NCBI RefSeq assembly: GCF_932294415.1
Contig: NC_065535.1
Location: 11,564,282 to 11,628,281, forward strand
DNA: 64,000 nt
Direction: 5' to 3'
Origin: Quercus robur
Lineage: Eukaryota > Streptophyta > Magnoliopsida > Fagales > Fagaceae
The notes under the pieces were generated by a model. The model was given only the letters and a program-made list of their open reading frames with translations. It was not told the DNA's origin and did not search any database. Of this stretch, positions 43,706-55,639 are shown in pieces (the stretch's first letter is position 1; every line of letters begins with the position of its first letter). Position numbers and translations under genes: made by a program.

Positions 43706-43815
43706 CCACCTATGATTCCCGTTACTTTTATATGCTTCACCACAAGCTTTACCATTTGAGTTACTTTCGTGTTTGTGTGTTCTAATAAGTATTATTGTTT
43801 CCTAAAAAAAAAAAG

Positions 43816-43907
43816 TAACCACCTATGATTTGTTGTAAAAATGTTGTAAAAATATTGTAGACGTAGCATAACTCCACAACATTTTTACAACAAATCATAG
43901 GTGGTTA
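43816..43907. repeat. Perfect 32-bp inverted repeat (hairpin) with 28-bp loop
   Basis: Arms 43816-43847 and 43876-43907 are exact reverse complements (TAACCACCTATGATTTGTTG at the start of the left arm). A partial relative, ATTTGTTGTAAAAATATTGT, recurs near 43992, and ACCACCTATGATTCCCG follows the hAT element at 43706. It is probably a tiny foldback MITE or the ends of one. Confidence 0.85.
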
Positions 43908-44042
43908 GTTATTATTGGTTCAAATTTGAACATAATACTAAGATTACTTTTTTGCCCTAAAAATAACAACCAGTAACAACCTGCCACTTAGGATTTGTTG
44001 TAAAAATATTGTGTATATATCATTTCTCTAAATTTGCATCAA

Positions 44043-44786
44043 TTTCGTTAGTGGTCACATTTCCAAAACAATCTGGTAAAATTGCATCTTAAGTCTCTTA
44101 AACTCAAGTTCACTAAAACAACTCGAGCCTAAAAGACTTGAATTTTATGTTTTGGCATAGTTGAGGTGGATTTAAAATTCACGTGAAACTTGAGTTTTAA
44201 ACACTCGATGTCCTTTTCTTCATTTTCTTCCTTCGCTCTCCCTGTTCTTCCTTTTCTCCCTGTACCTCACCCACAAATTCATAATATCTTGGCACCGAAG
44301 CAAAAACTCAAACCCAAAAATCATGATCTCGGCACCAAAGCAACTCCCTTAGCTTGGGTTTGTTGATCTCGACACTAGACCGACTTAGGTTTGTTGTTTC
44401 TCTCTGGTATTGTTGCCTGGTTTTGTTGTTTTATGGGTTTGTTGTCTCTGAAATTGGGTTTGGAGTTTTGAGAGTTAGAGATCAATTAGATGTGAGACTA
44501 CTACTTGGGTTAGTGGTGGTGATCGGAGAATGAGAGCCATTGAGATTTGGCCATGGTGGTCCAAAGAGAACAGAGAGAACATGGACGAAGGGGAAAAAAG
44601 AGAAAAGGAAGAAAAGGAACTTGAGTATCTAAAACTCGAGTCCAACATGGATTTTAAATCTACCTTAGCTTTGCCAGCACATAGAACTCAAGCCTCTTAG
44701 GCTCAAGTTGCTACAATGAACTCAAATCTAAGAGACTCAAGATGCTATTTTCCTAGATTGTTTTGGAAACATGACCACTAACGAAA
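44043..44786. mobile_element. Long-TIR non-autonomous DNA element, ~0.74 kb
   Basis: The left arm begins AATTTCGTTAGTGGTCACAT and the right arm, inverted, begins AATTTCGTTAGTGGTCATGT; similarity continues for about 170 bp (AAAACAATCTGGTAAAAT versus AAAACAATCTAGGAAAAT, and so on). The middle is less AT-rich than the surroundings and unrecognised. Mutator-like MITEs often look like this; no clear 9-bp duplication was found. Confidence 0.65.
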
Positions 44787-46165
44787 TTGTGTGGTAAAAT
44801 CATGCTAATCTGAAAATTTCCCGAGATAAATAAATTAATGAATGTGAAAAGAACGGAGAATTGTTATATACTTTACAAAAGTACAAAATCGAGTTCCCAA
44901 AAAAAAAAAAAAGGAGTTTTCATTTTTTTTCTTTCAAATTTGATAAGGAGCATAACAAAAAAGCTGTTTGACCCATCAATCCACCTGATCCGACCCAACT
45001 CATGCAGATCCATTAAGTGAGTTGTGTCAAGTTGAGTGGGCTAAATAATTAATTTAGTAGGTTGGGTTGAATAGTGGTTTGAGATATTTCTAACCTACCA
45101 TTAAAAGTGTGCACGGATCAAGTTGCATCGGTTCAGGTTTGGGCTCAATTGGGACTCAACTCAATGGAGTTAGGTGGTAGAAAAAGGCATATGCCGCAGA
45201 CCGAAGTGGAGAATGGATTGGGTTGAATTAGGTGTTAGTTGTGGTGGATTGGGTTTTAGTTGAAATCAAAGTGACAAATTTTGGTGGATAGCTAAGTAGA
45301 GATGGCAGATCTGGGCAAAGCTATGCACAATAAAGGGAGATCTGCCCATGATGAAGACATATTTGAGCTCATGAGGGAGATTTGATCACAGAGAATACAG
45401 ATTGGTTCAGATTGAGTTTTGGAGAGGTAGAACTGCCACTCTACCAAGAGCTGTCAAGTTTTGGATGGAAGCACCCGTTGCCAACCACTAAGGTGTCGAG
45501 TCCGCTGACAATTGGCTCAGGTTCGGTAAGTTACATCAAGTGAGTCAGGTGATGGGTTTTGGTGAGCTTGTCTGCCTTACATACACACTCACTTTATTTT
45601 TATCTTCTATCCCAACTCTTGCTCTTTCTTTTTATTTTTTCATTTTCACATTTCTCTTCCTTAATAAACTCCAGCTTCTCTCTCTAAGATTTTATTATTA
45701 TTCTTACTTTATGCACACATTTAATTTCAAATTATGAGATGTTCTTATTTTCAATGTGATAAAATTTAAGTAATTATAAAATAAATAATGTTATATTTTT
45801 AATAAAAATTGCATTTTTTTATTTTATTTTCGTATTTGAGAGAAAGTAAAATTATCAAAATTAATATATATAAGAAAATTTTAAAAATAATTTATTAATA
45901 AATGCTTTTAGCACATCTATTAACAAAATCTTTTATATATAAAAGATAAAAATACACAAAAATCATTTAAATTTAAAATTATAAATTAAAGGATTATTCA
46001 TGTATAAAACTCCAACGACAATGAAATCATTGCGGATTTTGATTTATGACGAGATGTACCCGTCCCTCATTTCGAAGTAAGATACTTTAATTTTACGCAA
46101 GCCTAATGACTCCAATTAAAGATCAGTATTCATTTATATCGTATCAAAAAAAAAAAGTATTCATT

Positions 46166-46207
<42 letters not shown>

Positions 46208-47080
46208 TCTTTAATTAATTTATTTATTTTTATGAGATCAGTATTCATTCATGTTATTCTTAAAGAGTGAGGACTTGGTGCTCGCCGTACGCGAATTAGT
46301 CCTGTTAAATCATGATATAAGACTGAGGGCTTGTGGGTTTTAATGGTGTCAAACTTGAGATGATGTCTACTTCTTTTAGATATCAGGCTAATTAAATTTT
46401 TTTTTTCCATTCTTTCTCCCAACATCATTTTCACGTTATTATTATGTGATTTAACTACATTATTACTTTCCATTTAAAGAAAATACATTAATACTATTTC
46501 CCGATAAATAAATAAAACAGATCATTACTAAGTTTCAATAGCATTTTTTTTTTTTGACAAACGAGGGTATTTAAACTTTTTGAGTATCTAATTATTCCCG
46601 CAAGTGAATGCAATCCCCTGTTTTACATGCACTAAGTTATTATAAGGAGATTTCTAAAAAATAAAAGTTATTATAAAGAGCAATCTTATAAAAGTATCAT
46701 GAAACTTTAAAAACTACTAAACCAATCCTTTGGGGTTTAATAGCATTACTAATTTCCTTTGTAAGGGGTTTCTAAAAAAAGGAAAAAAAAAAGATTCCTT
46801 TGTAAGGAATTCTCTAACCCAGTTATTGTAAGAAGAAAAAAAACCATCTTCATTATATTAATAGATTTTTTTTTTAATCCACACCACTAGAAAAAAGGGA
46901 AATTAATAGATTTTTTTTTTGTTTTATTTTTTATCATTGAGTCATCGACCGAAGTGTTTATAGATGGCTACCCACTTGTGGTGCCCAAAGGTATGGGGGC
47001 ACATTAAAAGATTATTTCATAAAAGGATGGACAAATCAACATGTAATCACATCCCAACGTAACAATTCTAATATATACAT
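44787..47080. other. Spacer with decayed repeats and microsatellites; no gene
   Basis: About 44950-45560 is less AT-rich and has CCGACCC/GGGTTG motifs reminiscent of a decayed hAT-type element, but no ends are clear. A (TA)n(GA)n microsatellite lies at 46168-46207. The ORFs at 45540-45737 and 46249-46473 show no recognisable homology. Confidence 0.4.
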
Positions 47081-47484
47081 AGATAAAGTTTAGCTACAAA
47101 ATTAGTTGTAACCTTTTGCTACAACTTTACTTAATAAAATAAACATTACTATATATCTTGAAAATCTAACTATTGAATTACATGTTCTTTACGCTCTTAA
47201 TACAAATGTCAAATTTTGTGTCAATCAAATATTATTCACTATATGATCTATAAGTTTATATTTTATGCATAATTTTAAATTATAAAAACTTGCAATTTTA
47301 ACAATTTATTGATGATATAACTATTGATTTTTATTTTTCTAAAAATCTTACAAGCATGAAGGATATAAGAAAAAGATATCCAATGATGGATTTGTCAAAA
47401 TTCACTTCCAATAAAAAGATACTGAGTAACGTTGTAGCCTAAAGATACAACCAATTTTGTAACTAAATTTTGTCTTATATACAT
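47072..47484. mobile_element. Mutator-like MITE (395 bp) with 9-bp target duplication
   Basis: Element 47081-47475 begins AGATAAAGTTTAGCTACAAA and its inverted end begins AGACAAAATTTAGTTACAAA. TATATACAT (47072-47080 and 47476-47484) is duplicated on both sides; 9 bp is the Mutator-type length. Arms extend beyond 90 bp with indels. A relative lies at 55030-55305. Confidence 0.75.
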
Positions 47485-48700
47485 TCAAATCAAATCCGCC
47501 AACAGGTTTTCCAACAAGCCTCTTCATTATTATTATTTTTTAAATTCCTATTTTACTTTCAATGAAAAAAAAGATGATAGATTATAAATTGACTTATTAT
47601 ACTCCTAACTATCAAACCAAAGATACTGATATCTATAATTTTTTTTAAAATAAAAAATTCATTACTATATAATTTATAGAAAGTCTCATGTACAGTTTTG
47701 AATGAGAAAAAAAAGTGAGGAATCCTCGATTATCTTAGGGTGATCAATTTGTCGATGAATGCTCTATTACACTCGTAGACTATTTATTTTCATTGATTCT
47801 TTTTTTAATACATCATTTTGTCACAACTTTCTTTCAGTTTTGCTGAGACAAGCATGAATACAATCGTGTGTCGCTTAAATTATATAGAAATTCTTGAATC
47901 CAAATTAAGAATATTTAAGTCAAATTAATCATTTTGACTGACCGTTTTTAAATACTTTCTATCTGAATTTTTTTCTATAGCTTGACAAGTCTTTTTTTTT
48001 TTTTTTTTATGAGAGACAAATCCCTTTTTATTTACAAAAACAACTTTTAAAAAAAAAAAAAAAAACTGTCACTGTGCAAAGTGACAAAGTCCTAAACGGA
48101 ACTAAATAATAAATACCCACCAAAAACAAAATCCGAAACTGAAATATAAGATCAATAAAACTGAAATTTGAAAATTTTTAAACCCTAATACAAACAAGCC
48201 CACCCTAAAAACCCTCCCTATCTTTATCTCGCTGGCCGTCTGAACGCTTTAATTACCAAAAAAAGAATCCACCGACCTACGCCGGCTGTGGTAATTCAAA
48301 AGCATAAGCCTTGGTTTCAAAGGAATAAAATAATAATCCTATAAAAAAGTAATACTATAATAATAAATAGTACTATTTTGTCATTCATTTTTCATATATC
48401 TTTTTTTTTTATCTTTAATGAATCTTTTTGTACCCCACGATAAATGGCGGAGATAAAGGCGTGAGATAGACAAAAAAAAAAAAAAAAACACCGTAACCGA
48501 CACGATCGCGTAATCAAATAGCGTAAAAGAAATCAAAATCTCGTTATATCCACGCGGCTTTAACGTAGACCGAAAACATATAGTCATAAGTCATCCAAGC
48601 TCTTACATATTGTCCGAAAAGAGTGAAAGAAATAATAAAGAAAAAGACAAAGACCCAAATAAATAAATAAGTTTTCTATACAATACTCTTTGCGGCAATT
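47485..48700. other. AT-rich spacer; no gene
   Basis: Contains a T-run (47993-48009) and A-runs (48050-48065, 48472-48488). Its right part approaches the bZIP promoter. No TATA box was chosen with confidence. Confidence 0.4.
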
Positions 48701-49076
48701 CTGATTCTGAAAACTTTTCCAAACCCAAGCTTCTAACCTATTTTCGTGGATATCACCGCCACACTTGGTTGATAAACTTGGTGGGCTGATAACACTTTTG
48801 TCTTTGCCGTTCACTGAGGTCTGTGAGTTGCTATTTCACTGTACGAGGTAGGGTCTATGACTATGATTATGATCATGTATTCCTCAATATCTGTATGTTC
48901 TTCTTTTTTTTCAGTTCTTTTAGTTTTTTAGATTATTGGGCTTTAGTCAATTAGTAGACTTTGATTCTAGTGTGGGTTTTAGAGTTTTGATCACTATATA
49001 TATATAACAGTACTTAGGGTTTTTGTTTTTTGTTTTTGTTTTTAGGATTTGATTGAAGGTTTAGTATTAGAGGGAG
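48700..49076 (+). promoter_or_regulatory. Probable 5' UTR (with intron) of the bZIP gene
   Basis: A possible 5' UTR exon ends near 48847 and an acceptor TTGTTTTTAG lies at 49035-49044, 32 bp before the start codon. Placement is by splice consensus and composition only. Confidence 0.35.
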
Positions 49077-52000
49077 ATGGGTGGCACTAATGAAAATGGG
49101 GCTGGTATGCAAGGGCTTCAATCTACATTTGGTTTGAAGCCAAAGAATCAATTTGATGTGCAAAATTTCAATACCCTTCAAAAGGGTGTGCCTATGCGTC
49201 AATTGCCACAAAATTTGAGTCCTAGTAGTGAGAACAGTAATAAGAGACCTGGTATACCACCCTCACACCCCAATAACACTGCTAATTCGATGCAGTACTC
49301 ACAGTTTACGGGGTCCAGACCAGCTTCTAGGCAGCCGGGTTCGCAGAATTTGAGCCCGGGGCCTTCCCATACTAGGTCTTTATCTCAACCTTCATTTTTC
49401 ATGCTTGATAGTTTGCCCCCTTTGAGCCCTTTGCCCTCTATGAGCTCTCTCTCAGACCCGATTATGACTGATGTGTCTATGGAAGAAAGTGTTGTTAATT
49501 CTCATGCCCAGCCTCATGGTGGAAATGGAGGTAATGCGTTTCGGGTTGGTGAGGGCCTTCCACCTCGTAAAGGTGGACACCGTCGTTCTAATAGTGATAA
49601 TCTTCCGTTAGGATTCTCAGCCATGATTCAAGCTTCCCCACAATTGATGCCCATTGGGAGTCGGGGAGTTTTGGAACGGTCAGTTTCTGGGAGAGAGAAT
49701 TCGGGAGCGGAAAAGCCAGCCACGTTGGTGATGAAAGCGGAATTGAAAAGGGATAGGGATGGCAATAACATTGCTGATGGGACAGGTGAAGGGAAATCAG
49801 AGGGGGAAATTTCAGATGACTTGATTAATGTATACATGAACTTTGAAAACATTGATAAAATGAACTCATCTGGTACTGAGGAAAAGGATTTGGATAGCAG
49901 AGCCAGCGGCTCGAGGACAAATGGATGTGATAGCAGTGATAATGAGGTGGAAAGTCGGATAAATGGCTACCCAAACAGTTTGCAAGGGTTAAGTTCTGGT
50001 TTTCCTAATGAGAAGAGGGAAGGAAAGAGAATTGCTGGTGGAGAAACGACACCTACTGTTCGACACTATAGAAGTGTTTCAATGGATAGTTATATGGATA
50101 GTTTGAATTTTGATGATGAATCACCAAAGCTTCCGCCTATAGGAACTGTGGCGGTTCAACACTTGCCTAGCAATGCAATTGATGGGAACTCAAGTAAGTT
50201 CAGCATGGAGCTTGGAAATGTTGAGTTTAGTGATGCTGAGCTGCAAAAGATCAAGGAAAATGCGAAACTGACTGAGATTGCACTATCAGACCCCAAACGT
50301 GCCAAGAGGTTTGCTTTTTCCCCTTTTTGGTGTATTCTAGGCAATATATGTTTCATTGAGTTGATTTGCTTATTAGTGATCTACTCATCCAGGATTTTGG
50401 CCAATCGTCAATCAGCTGCCCGTTCTAAGGAGCGGAAGACACGGCACACTGCAGACTTAGAGCACAAGGCACAAATTCTAGAGACAGAGAACACTACATT
50501 GTCTGCAGAGGTTACAAAGTTACAGGTCGGTATCTAGTATGATGAGTTTATGATAACAACTATTAATTAATCTTATATGATTCTTTTTTTTTTCTTCTTC
50601 TTTTTTAATTTTTATTTATATTCATGATATTTTATTGATTTTGTTTTCTATACTTGTATCCAGAGAGAGTCTATTGCACTTCAGAGTGAGAACAAGGAGT
50701 TGAAATTTCGCCTTCAGGCCATGGAACAAGAGTCCAAACTCAAAGATGGTGTGTTTACTTTTTCTTCTGCTTCTTATGTATTAGTCAGAACCAACCTTGA
50801 TTGATTGCACCATATACATTCTTATCAAAAGAATTACTTCCACCATATCCACTCTGATTTCTTGAAGATGTTTTCATATGAAAATTACTTATCAGTCCAA
50901 AAAAAAAAAAATTTGTCAACTACTCCAAATGTAAGCATGGACTGTTTAAGAAACTTTTTTTCAAAACCTATCTCCTGGTTTTCAAGTGTTGTATTTCCAG
51001 CTAGTTTAAATCGTTGATATTATAACTTACCCCCTTCAATTTTTATACAGCTGAAAAATGCTACCCCATCCTCTTTTGCAAAAGTCCACCTACTTGACTC
51101 TAGCTACTCATTTCACTTTACCAGTTCGTCCCATTACCACTTTAGTATATGAAAACTTCTAACTTTGCCAAAGTACCTGTTTCCTGTACCTTTTCCTCCT
51201 TTTGGCAATATTAAAGCTGTATTGTTATTTGATAGTTCTCTTTGCATTGATTAATCCCTTCTCGTAGGATATGAACTTGTTGACATATTCAATTGGTAAA
51301 CATAATTCATGTAACTTTGAATGAACATAGACAAACTAGAATAATAGTTGCTTCATTTTGTTATTGTAAATCTTATTTATGAAGAGGGGGGGGGGGGGGG
51401 GGGGGAACTTCAATGTTTACGATTTTCTCAAGGTCTTCTGGTACTTATAAAAAAACTGGTAAGGAAAAGGAATAAAATTCCTGTTAGTAAATGTGATATT
51501 GAGAAATCAAATCCCAAAGACTCTTTAATGTCTTAATTAGGGTGTGTTTGGTAAAAGTATTTGAATATACTTTTTTGTTTTGCAATCCAAAAAATAGTGG
51601 GTCCCACACTTGAATATATTGTTTGGTTGATATTCTCTAAATACAGTTTTTAGAAAATTGTATCCAATTTTCCTTATTCAAAACATGATTTTGAAAACAG
51701 TTGAGAAGATGTTTTTAAGATACAGAAAATGTTTTTAATAGCATAATTGTTAATAACTTGAAAACAATAAACCCTACAAATTTGTCCAAACTCTTCTATC
51801 CCTTAAATTAAGGAGCCTATCTTTATCACAAAAAAATTCTCATACTTCAAATTTGAAACTTATCATTATAAATAAATAAAAAGTACATAAGCTCTATTCC
51901 CTTATCTTTATCCATATATATATATATAAAGTAACACGAATCTTTTTGTAAATTTTTCAAAAATACATATAAAAAATAAAATTGGTCTCCCAAACATTTA

Positions 52001-53617
52001 TTTTTTGTTTTTAGTATTTTGAAAATTGTTCTTAAAAGTGGGAGCCAAACACATATAATGTAAAAATTATTACTCCTTCCGTCCCAATTTGTTTGTCCTG
52101 TTTCAAAAATCAAACTTTTTAATTGAATATCATTTATTGTTTTTTCTGCTTTAAAAAAATGTATTAGTTTCCAAAACTATCCTTAAATAAATTTATCAAA
52201 AAATAGGAATATTAAATCTGAAATTATAGACACAAAAATCTGCTCCTTATTAGTATTAGCATTTTTGAAATTACACCGCACAAATTGTAACTTATCCTCT
52301 TAATCAAATTTGAAAAATCTACGACTACCACAATACAAAAACTATTGGGTATTGGCTACAAACAATTTTAGATTACTTCAAATACAAATTCTAGTTTATC
52401 TTTTTAATCAATATTGATTTTTTAAATATTTGTTGGTTTTCTTTTCAAATGGTTTTGGAAATAAAGTAGGGGCATAATAGGAACATTAGTAAATTAATGA
52501 CTTCTAATTTTAAAAACAGAACAATATTTTAGGACATCCAAATAGAGGACAAACAAACTGGGACGGAGAGAGTATTTGAAAACTAGTTTCAATTTCAATT
52601 TTTTGAAAATTGTTTTCATACTATCTTGAAAACAAAACATAAATCCTCCTACCAAACAAGCCCTTAGCGTCAATAAAAGCAGGCATAGGCACTTTAAAAA
52701 AAAAATGCATAGGCATGCTCTTTTTTAATTGACGTTGCTATGTTGTCTAAAAAAAACACACTGTGTATTTTTTACATCTCCCACGTCGTAAAGGGTTGGA
52801 TTGTGAATTTATTGAGAATTTTTATTGCTCCAGTATGCTGTATTAACAAAATGTTTCCACACCTGTTGAAACTTTTTGAAGGGATAAATTCCGCAATCTC
52901 TCCCTCCTTCCGCCAAAAAGAGAGGTAAATTGGAAGTCTAATAAAATATCCATAGAGATATTGTTGTGGGAAATTTTAGTAAGATTTATCCATTTAAAGA
53001 AATGAAGCCTAAGGAGAAAATATTCACAAATAACAGCGGCTTTTTAATTTGTTCATTCCTTGAGATTTGCAGTTATCCCCATCTTACCTTGCTAGTTTGT
53101 ATCATTGTGTGAATGTTTGTCTCAAGCATGGATATCTCAAGCAAGTTTGTGGCCTTTTATGATGGTTGGGGGTTTTGATGCAAGTCATTAAACCTGCACT
53201 GGATCAGTTCATTGCTAATCTTTCATTTTTTGATATGTACTTTTTTAATTTCATTCTCTCATCATAAGAATTTTCATATTTGATTATGGTATATTAAGTT
53301 CTTGCTGGCGGTGTGGCTGTGTTTGGGTTAATAAATTTGCCTGTTTTGGCTTTTGATGTGCAGCTTTGAATGAGACCTTGACCACAGAAGTCCAACGTTT
53401 AAGGCTGGCTGCAACAGAGTGTGGTGGTGAAGGCTACTTGGCGAACCTCATGGCCCAGCAGCTTTCCATTAATCAACAGATGTTTCAGTTGCAGCACGCC
53501 CAGCCCAGGCAGCTTTACCATTTGTCGCGGGAGCAACAACATCTACTGCAACAGCAGGCACAATTGCCGCCCCAGCAGCAGAATTGTGATACGGGTGAGC
53601 AAGAGACGAGCCAGTAG
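49077..53617 (+). CDS. Group I bZIP transcription factor (bZIP29/bZIP30-like), four exons
   Basis: Exons 49077-50308, 50393-50525, 50664-50748 and 53364-53617 join in frame to 567 residues. The basic region ([19 protein letters not shown], from 411) has N415 and the group I hallmark lysine K423 at the position where most bZIPs have arginine; a leucine zipper follows through about 500. The C-terminus is Gln-rich. Three HxRSxS motifs (H98TRSLS, H168RRSNS, H330YRSVS) match the 14-3-3/kinase sites of VIP1-type group I bZIPs, which control cytoplasm-nucleus movement. Group I factors act in cell wall, vascular and osmosensory gene control. Intron 1 (84 bp) is unusual: its length is a multiple of three and it has no stop (see findings). 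Intron 3 (2.6 kb) carries nested MITEs. Confidence 0.93.
51537..52666. mobile_element. Tourist/PIF-Harbinger-type MITE in bZIP intron 3, split by a Stowaway
   Basis: The left end GGGTGTGTTTGGTAAAAG (51540) pairs with the inverted right end GGGCTTGTTTGGTAGGAG (to 52663). A TTA duplication (51537-51539 and 52664-52666) is the 3-bp signature of PIF/Harbinger-type MITEs. Without the Stowaway it is about 0.62 kb. Confidence 0.75.
52071..52574. mobile_element. Stowaway (Tc1/mariner-type) MITE nested in the Tourist-type MITE
   Basis: Begins CTCCTTCCGTCCCAATTTGT and ends ACAAACTGGGACGGAGAGAG, the classic Stowaway CTCCCTCCGTCCCA ends, flanked by TA on both sides (52071-52072, 52573-52574). The interior is 500 bp, AT-rich and without ORF. 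Confidence 0.85.
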
Positions 53618-55029
53618 GCTGGCCATCCAACCGCTAGCCTCAATCAAAACTGCATGGTTTCTTTTAACTTATTTTGAAATACAGGTAGTGTGCGATCGTA
53701 TATAAGCTTCTCGAAATCTATCAATATATAATTATTTATTTTATTCAACTTAGTCATTTTTTTAAACCTGGTTGGCTATGAGATGTATTTAGAATTTGAG
53801 CTAAACTCTATGTTTAGTTCTTTCTTCTGAGCCAGAGCCAAGAAAAGTTCTTTTCTGACATTATTAACAATCTATAGTTTTGGTTTTGGCTACATATTGA
53901 TACTCATATGTCATTTTCGTGGGTATAATATGGCTGCATGTTGGATTTGTTACCCATGGATGATATCTTTTAGGTTTTGTTTGCCACAAGCTCCTTCTAA
54001 CAGTATTTGTTGTTGTTGTTTGTTTGTTTTTTTCGTTCCAAAAAAAAACTGTTCATGTCTTCATTGTACTTTGAATAATATTAGTATATTACATATTAAA
54101 GAAAAAAACATAACTTTGATGAAAAGATTAGGCACACCGCTCAATTGCTTGAAATTGGTTGATCATTTACGGAGAGCCATTGATGTACTAGTGAAGAAGA
54201 ATTATTCAATTCAAGTAGGGTGGATTTAAAAATAAAAATAAAAAGTAGAAAGAAGGGGGAATATTTTACTTAAAAAAAAAAAAAAAAAACGTGGTTGAAT
54301 GCAATCCAGTTTACCAAAATACATTGTGGTTCTTGATGTTACATGTTGACTTTTTTTTCCCCCTTATGTTAAATGAATAGTCCTTAAAACTTAAAAGTTT
54401 CAAATGAGAGATTTTACTTTTTACTACATAAATAAAGTTTAAAAAAGGAGTGCTATTGGTCCCTCAATCTAATTCTGTTAATTTTCTTGTTTGTGGCTAG
54501 GCTAACGAAGCAACAAGGTGACATTTTTATATGATATTTTATAGTGCCACGTCAACTATTAAAATACTGGATTGAGTTTTAATGAATAAAAAAATTCATT
54601 TAATTTTTAAAAACATTTTAAATACCAACACTAGAAGGAAAAAAAAAAATTCAAATTTTGGAGACTGTCCACGTCCTCTATACTTTCACCGTCGGAGTAA
54701 AATTGAGGCAAGGTAATATTTTGAGCTTCCCTTGTTTGGATAAAGAAAACAAGCGTAATTTTCAACTTGATCATGTTGGATTTGTTGGGTTTTCACCGAA
54801 GGACTGCATTTGTCAGAGACAACCTATTGAGGGATTTGAGCGAATACTCTTTACAAGGATTAACAAAAGACTATTGTGTTATCCAACTTTATAAATCTCA
54901 ACTCTGTTTAACAAAAGTTTAGAAGCCCAAATTTCCAACTTCTTACAGGTTTTTGTCCCCTTTTCCTCCGCCCAGCGATGAGACAACAATAATGGTTATT
55001 ACCCTTCAAACTCAATATTCAAACTCTAT
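53618..55029. other. bZIP 3' UTR, then spacer; one unrecognised 78-codon ORF
   Basis: The first 100-300 bp are probably the bZIP 3' UTR. At 54658-54894 (+) an ORF (METVHVLYTFTVGVKLRQGN...) has balanced amino-acid use but no homology I recognise; it could be a gene fragment or chance. A-runs lie at 54272-54289. Other ORFs here (53897-54229) are AT-rich chance frames. Confidence 0.35.
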
Positions 55030-55305
55030 ATTGAGTGTGAATTTTGAAAATCTAACTATTGAATTATATGTTTTTATTATATATTTCATGTTTGCAAAAT
55101 TTTAAGATCAAAAATCAATTACTATGTCATCAAACAAATGTTAAAATTTTAAAATTTTGTGATTTAAAATTATATATAAAAAATAAGTTTATTGATTGAA
55201 TAGTAAATTACATCTGATTTGAACGAAAATTGATATGTATGTTAAGTACATAAGGAACATGTAATTTAACCGTTAGATTTTCAAAATTCACATCTAAAAA
55301 AGAAA
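55030..55305. mobile_element. MITE related to 47081-47475
   Basis: The left arm GTGTGAATTTTGAAAATCTA then ACTATTGAATTATATG pairs with the inverted right arm GATGTGAATTTTGAAAATCT then AACGGTTAAATTACATG. The inner sequence GAAAATCTAACTATTGAATT also occurs in the element at 47.16 kb, so they share a family, but the outer ends of that one are missing here. Confidence 0.6.
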
Positions 55306-55639
55306 TATATGAGAAGTTTGAAGATTTTCTCTCTAAATTAGTCTGGAGAGAAACTTTGTTCAATGGGATCATAGAGAGTTGAGAGGAGATGAACAGTCTA
55401 CAAATTCAGTTTTTTTTTTTTTCATTTTTTTAAAATTATATTAATTTTTTAAGCATAAAATTTCACCTATTAAAAAATGCTACCTTATTGCTCCAAATTA
55501 ATATTTTTATAATTTTGTTGCCATAAGTTCTAGGAGAGCAAGAGATAAATACATGAAAGAATCTTACACCTCATTCTCTTCTCTCCATTACTAAGAAGTA
55601 AGAACAATCCAAGAGGACATATTCACACATTTTCAATAC

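Noticed and set aside
54658-54894. A 78-codon ORF starting METVHVLYTFTVGVK.
   Set aside because: No recognisable homology, splice context or promoter; kept only as a note in the spacer entry.
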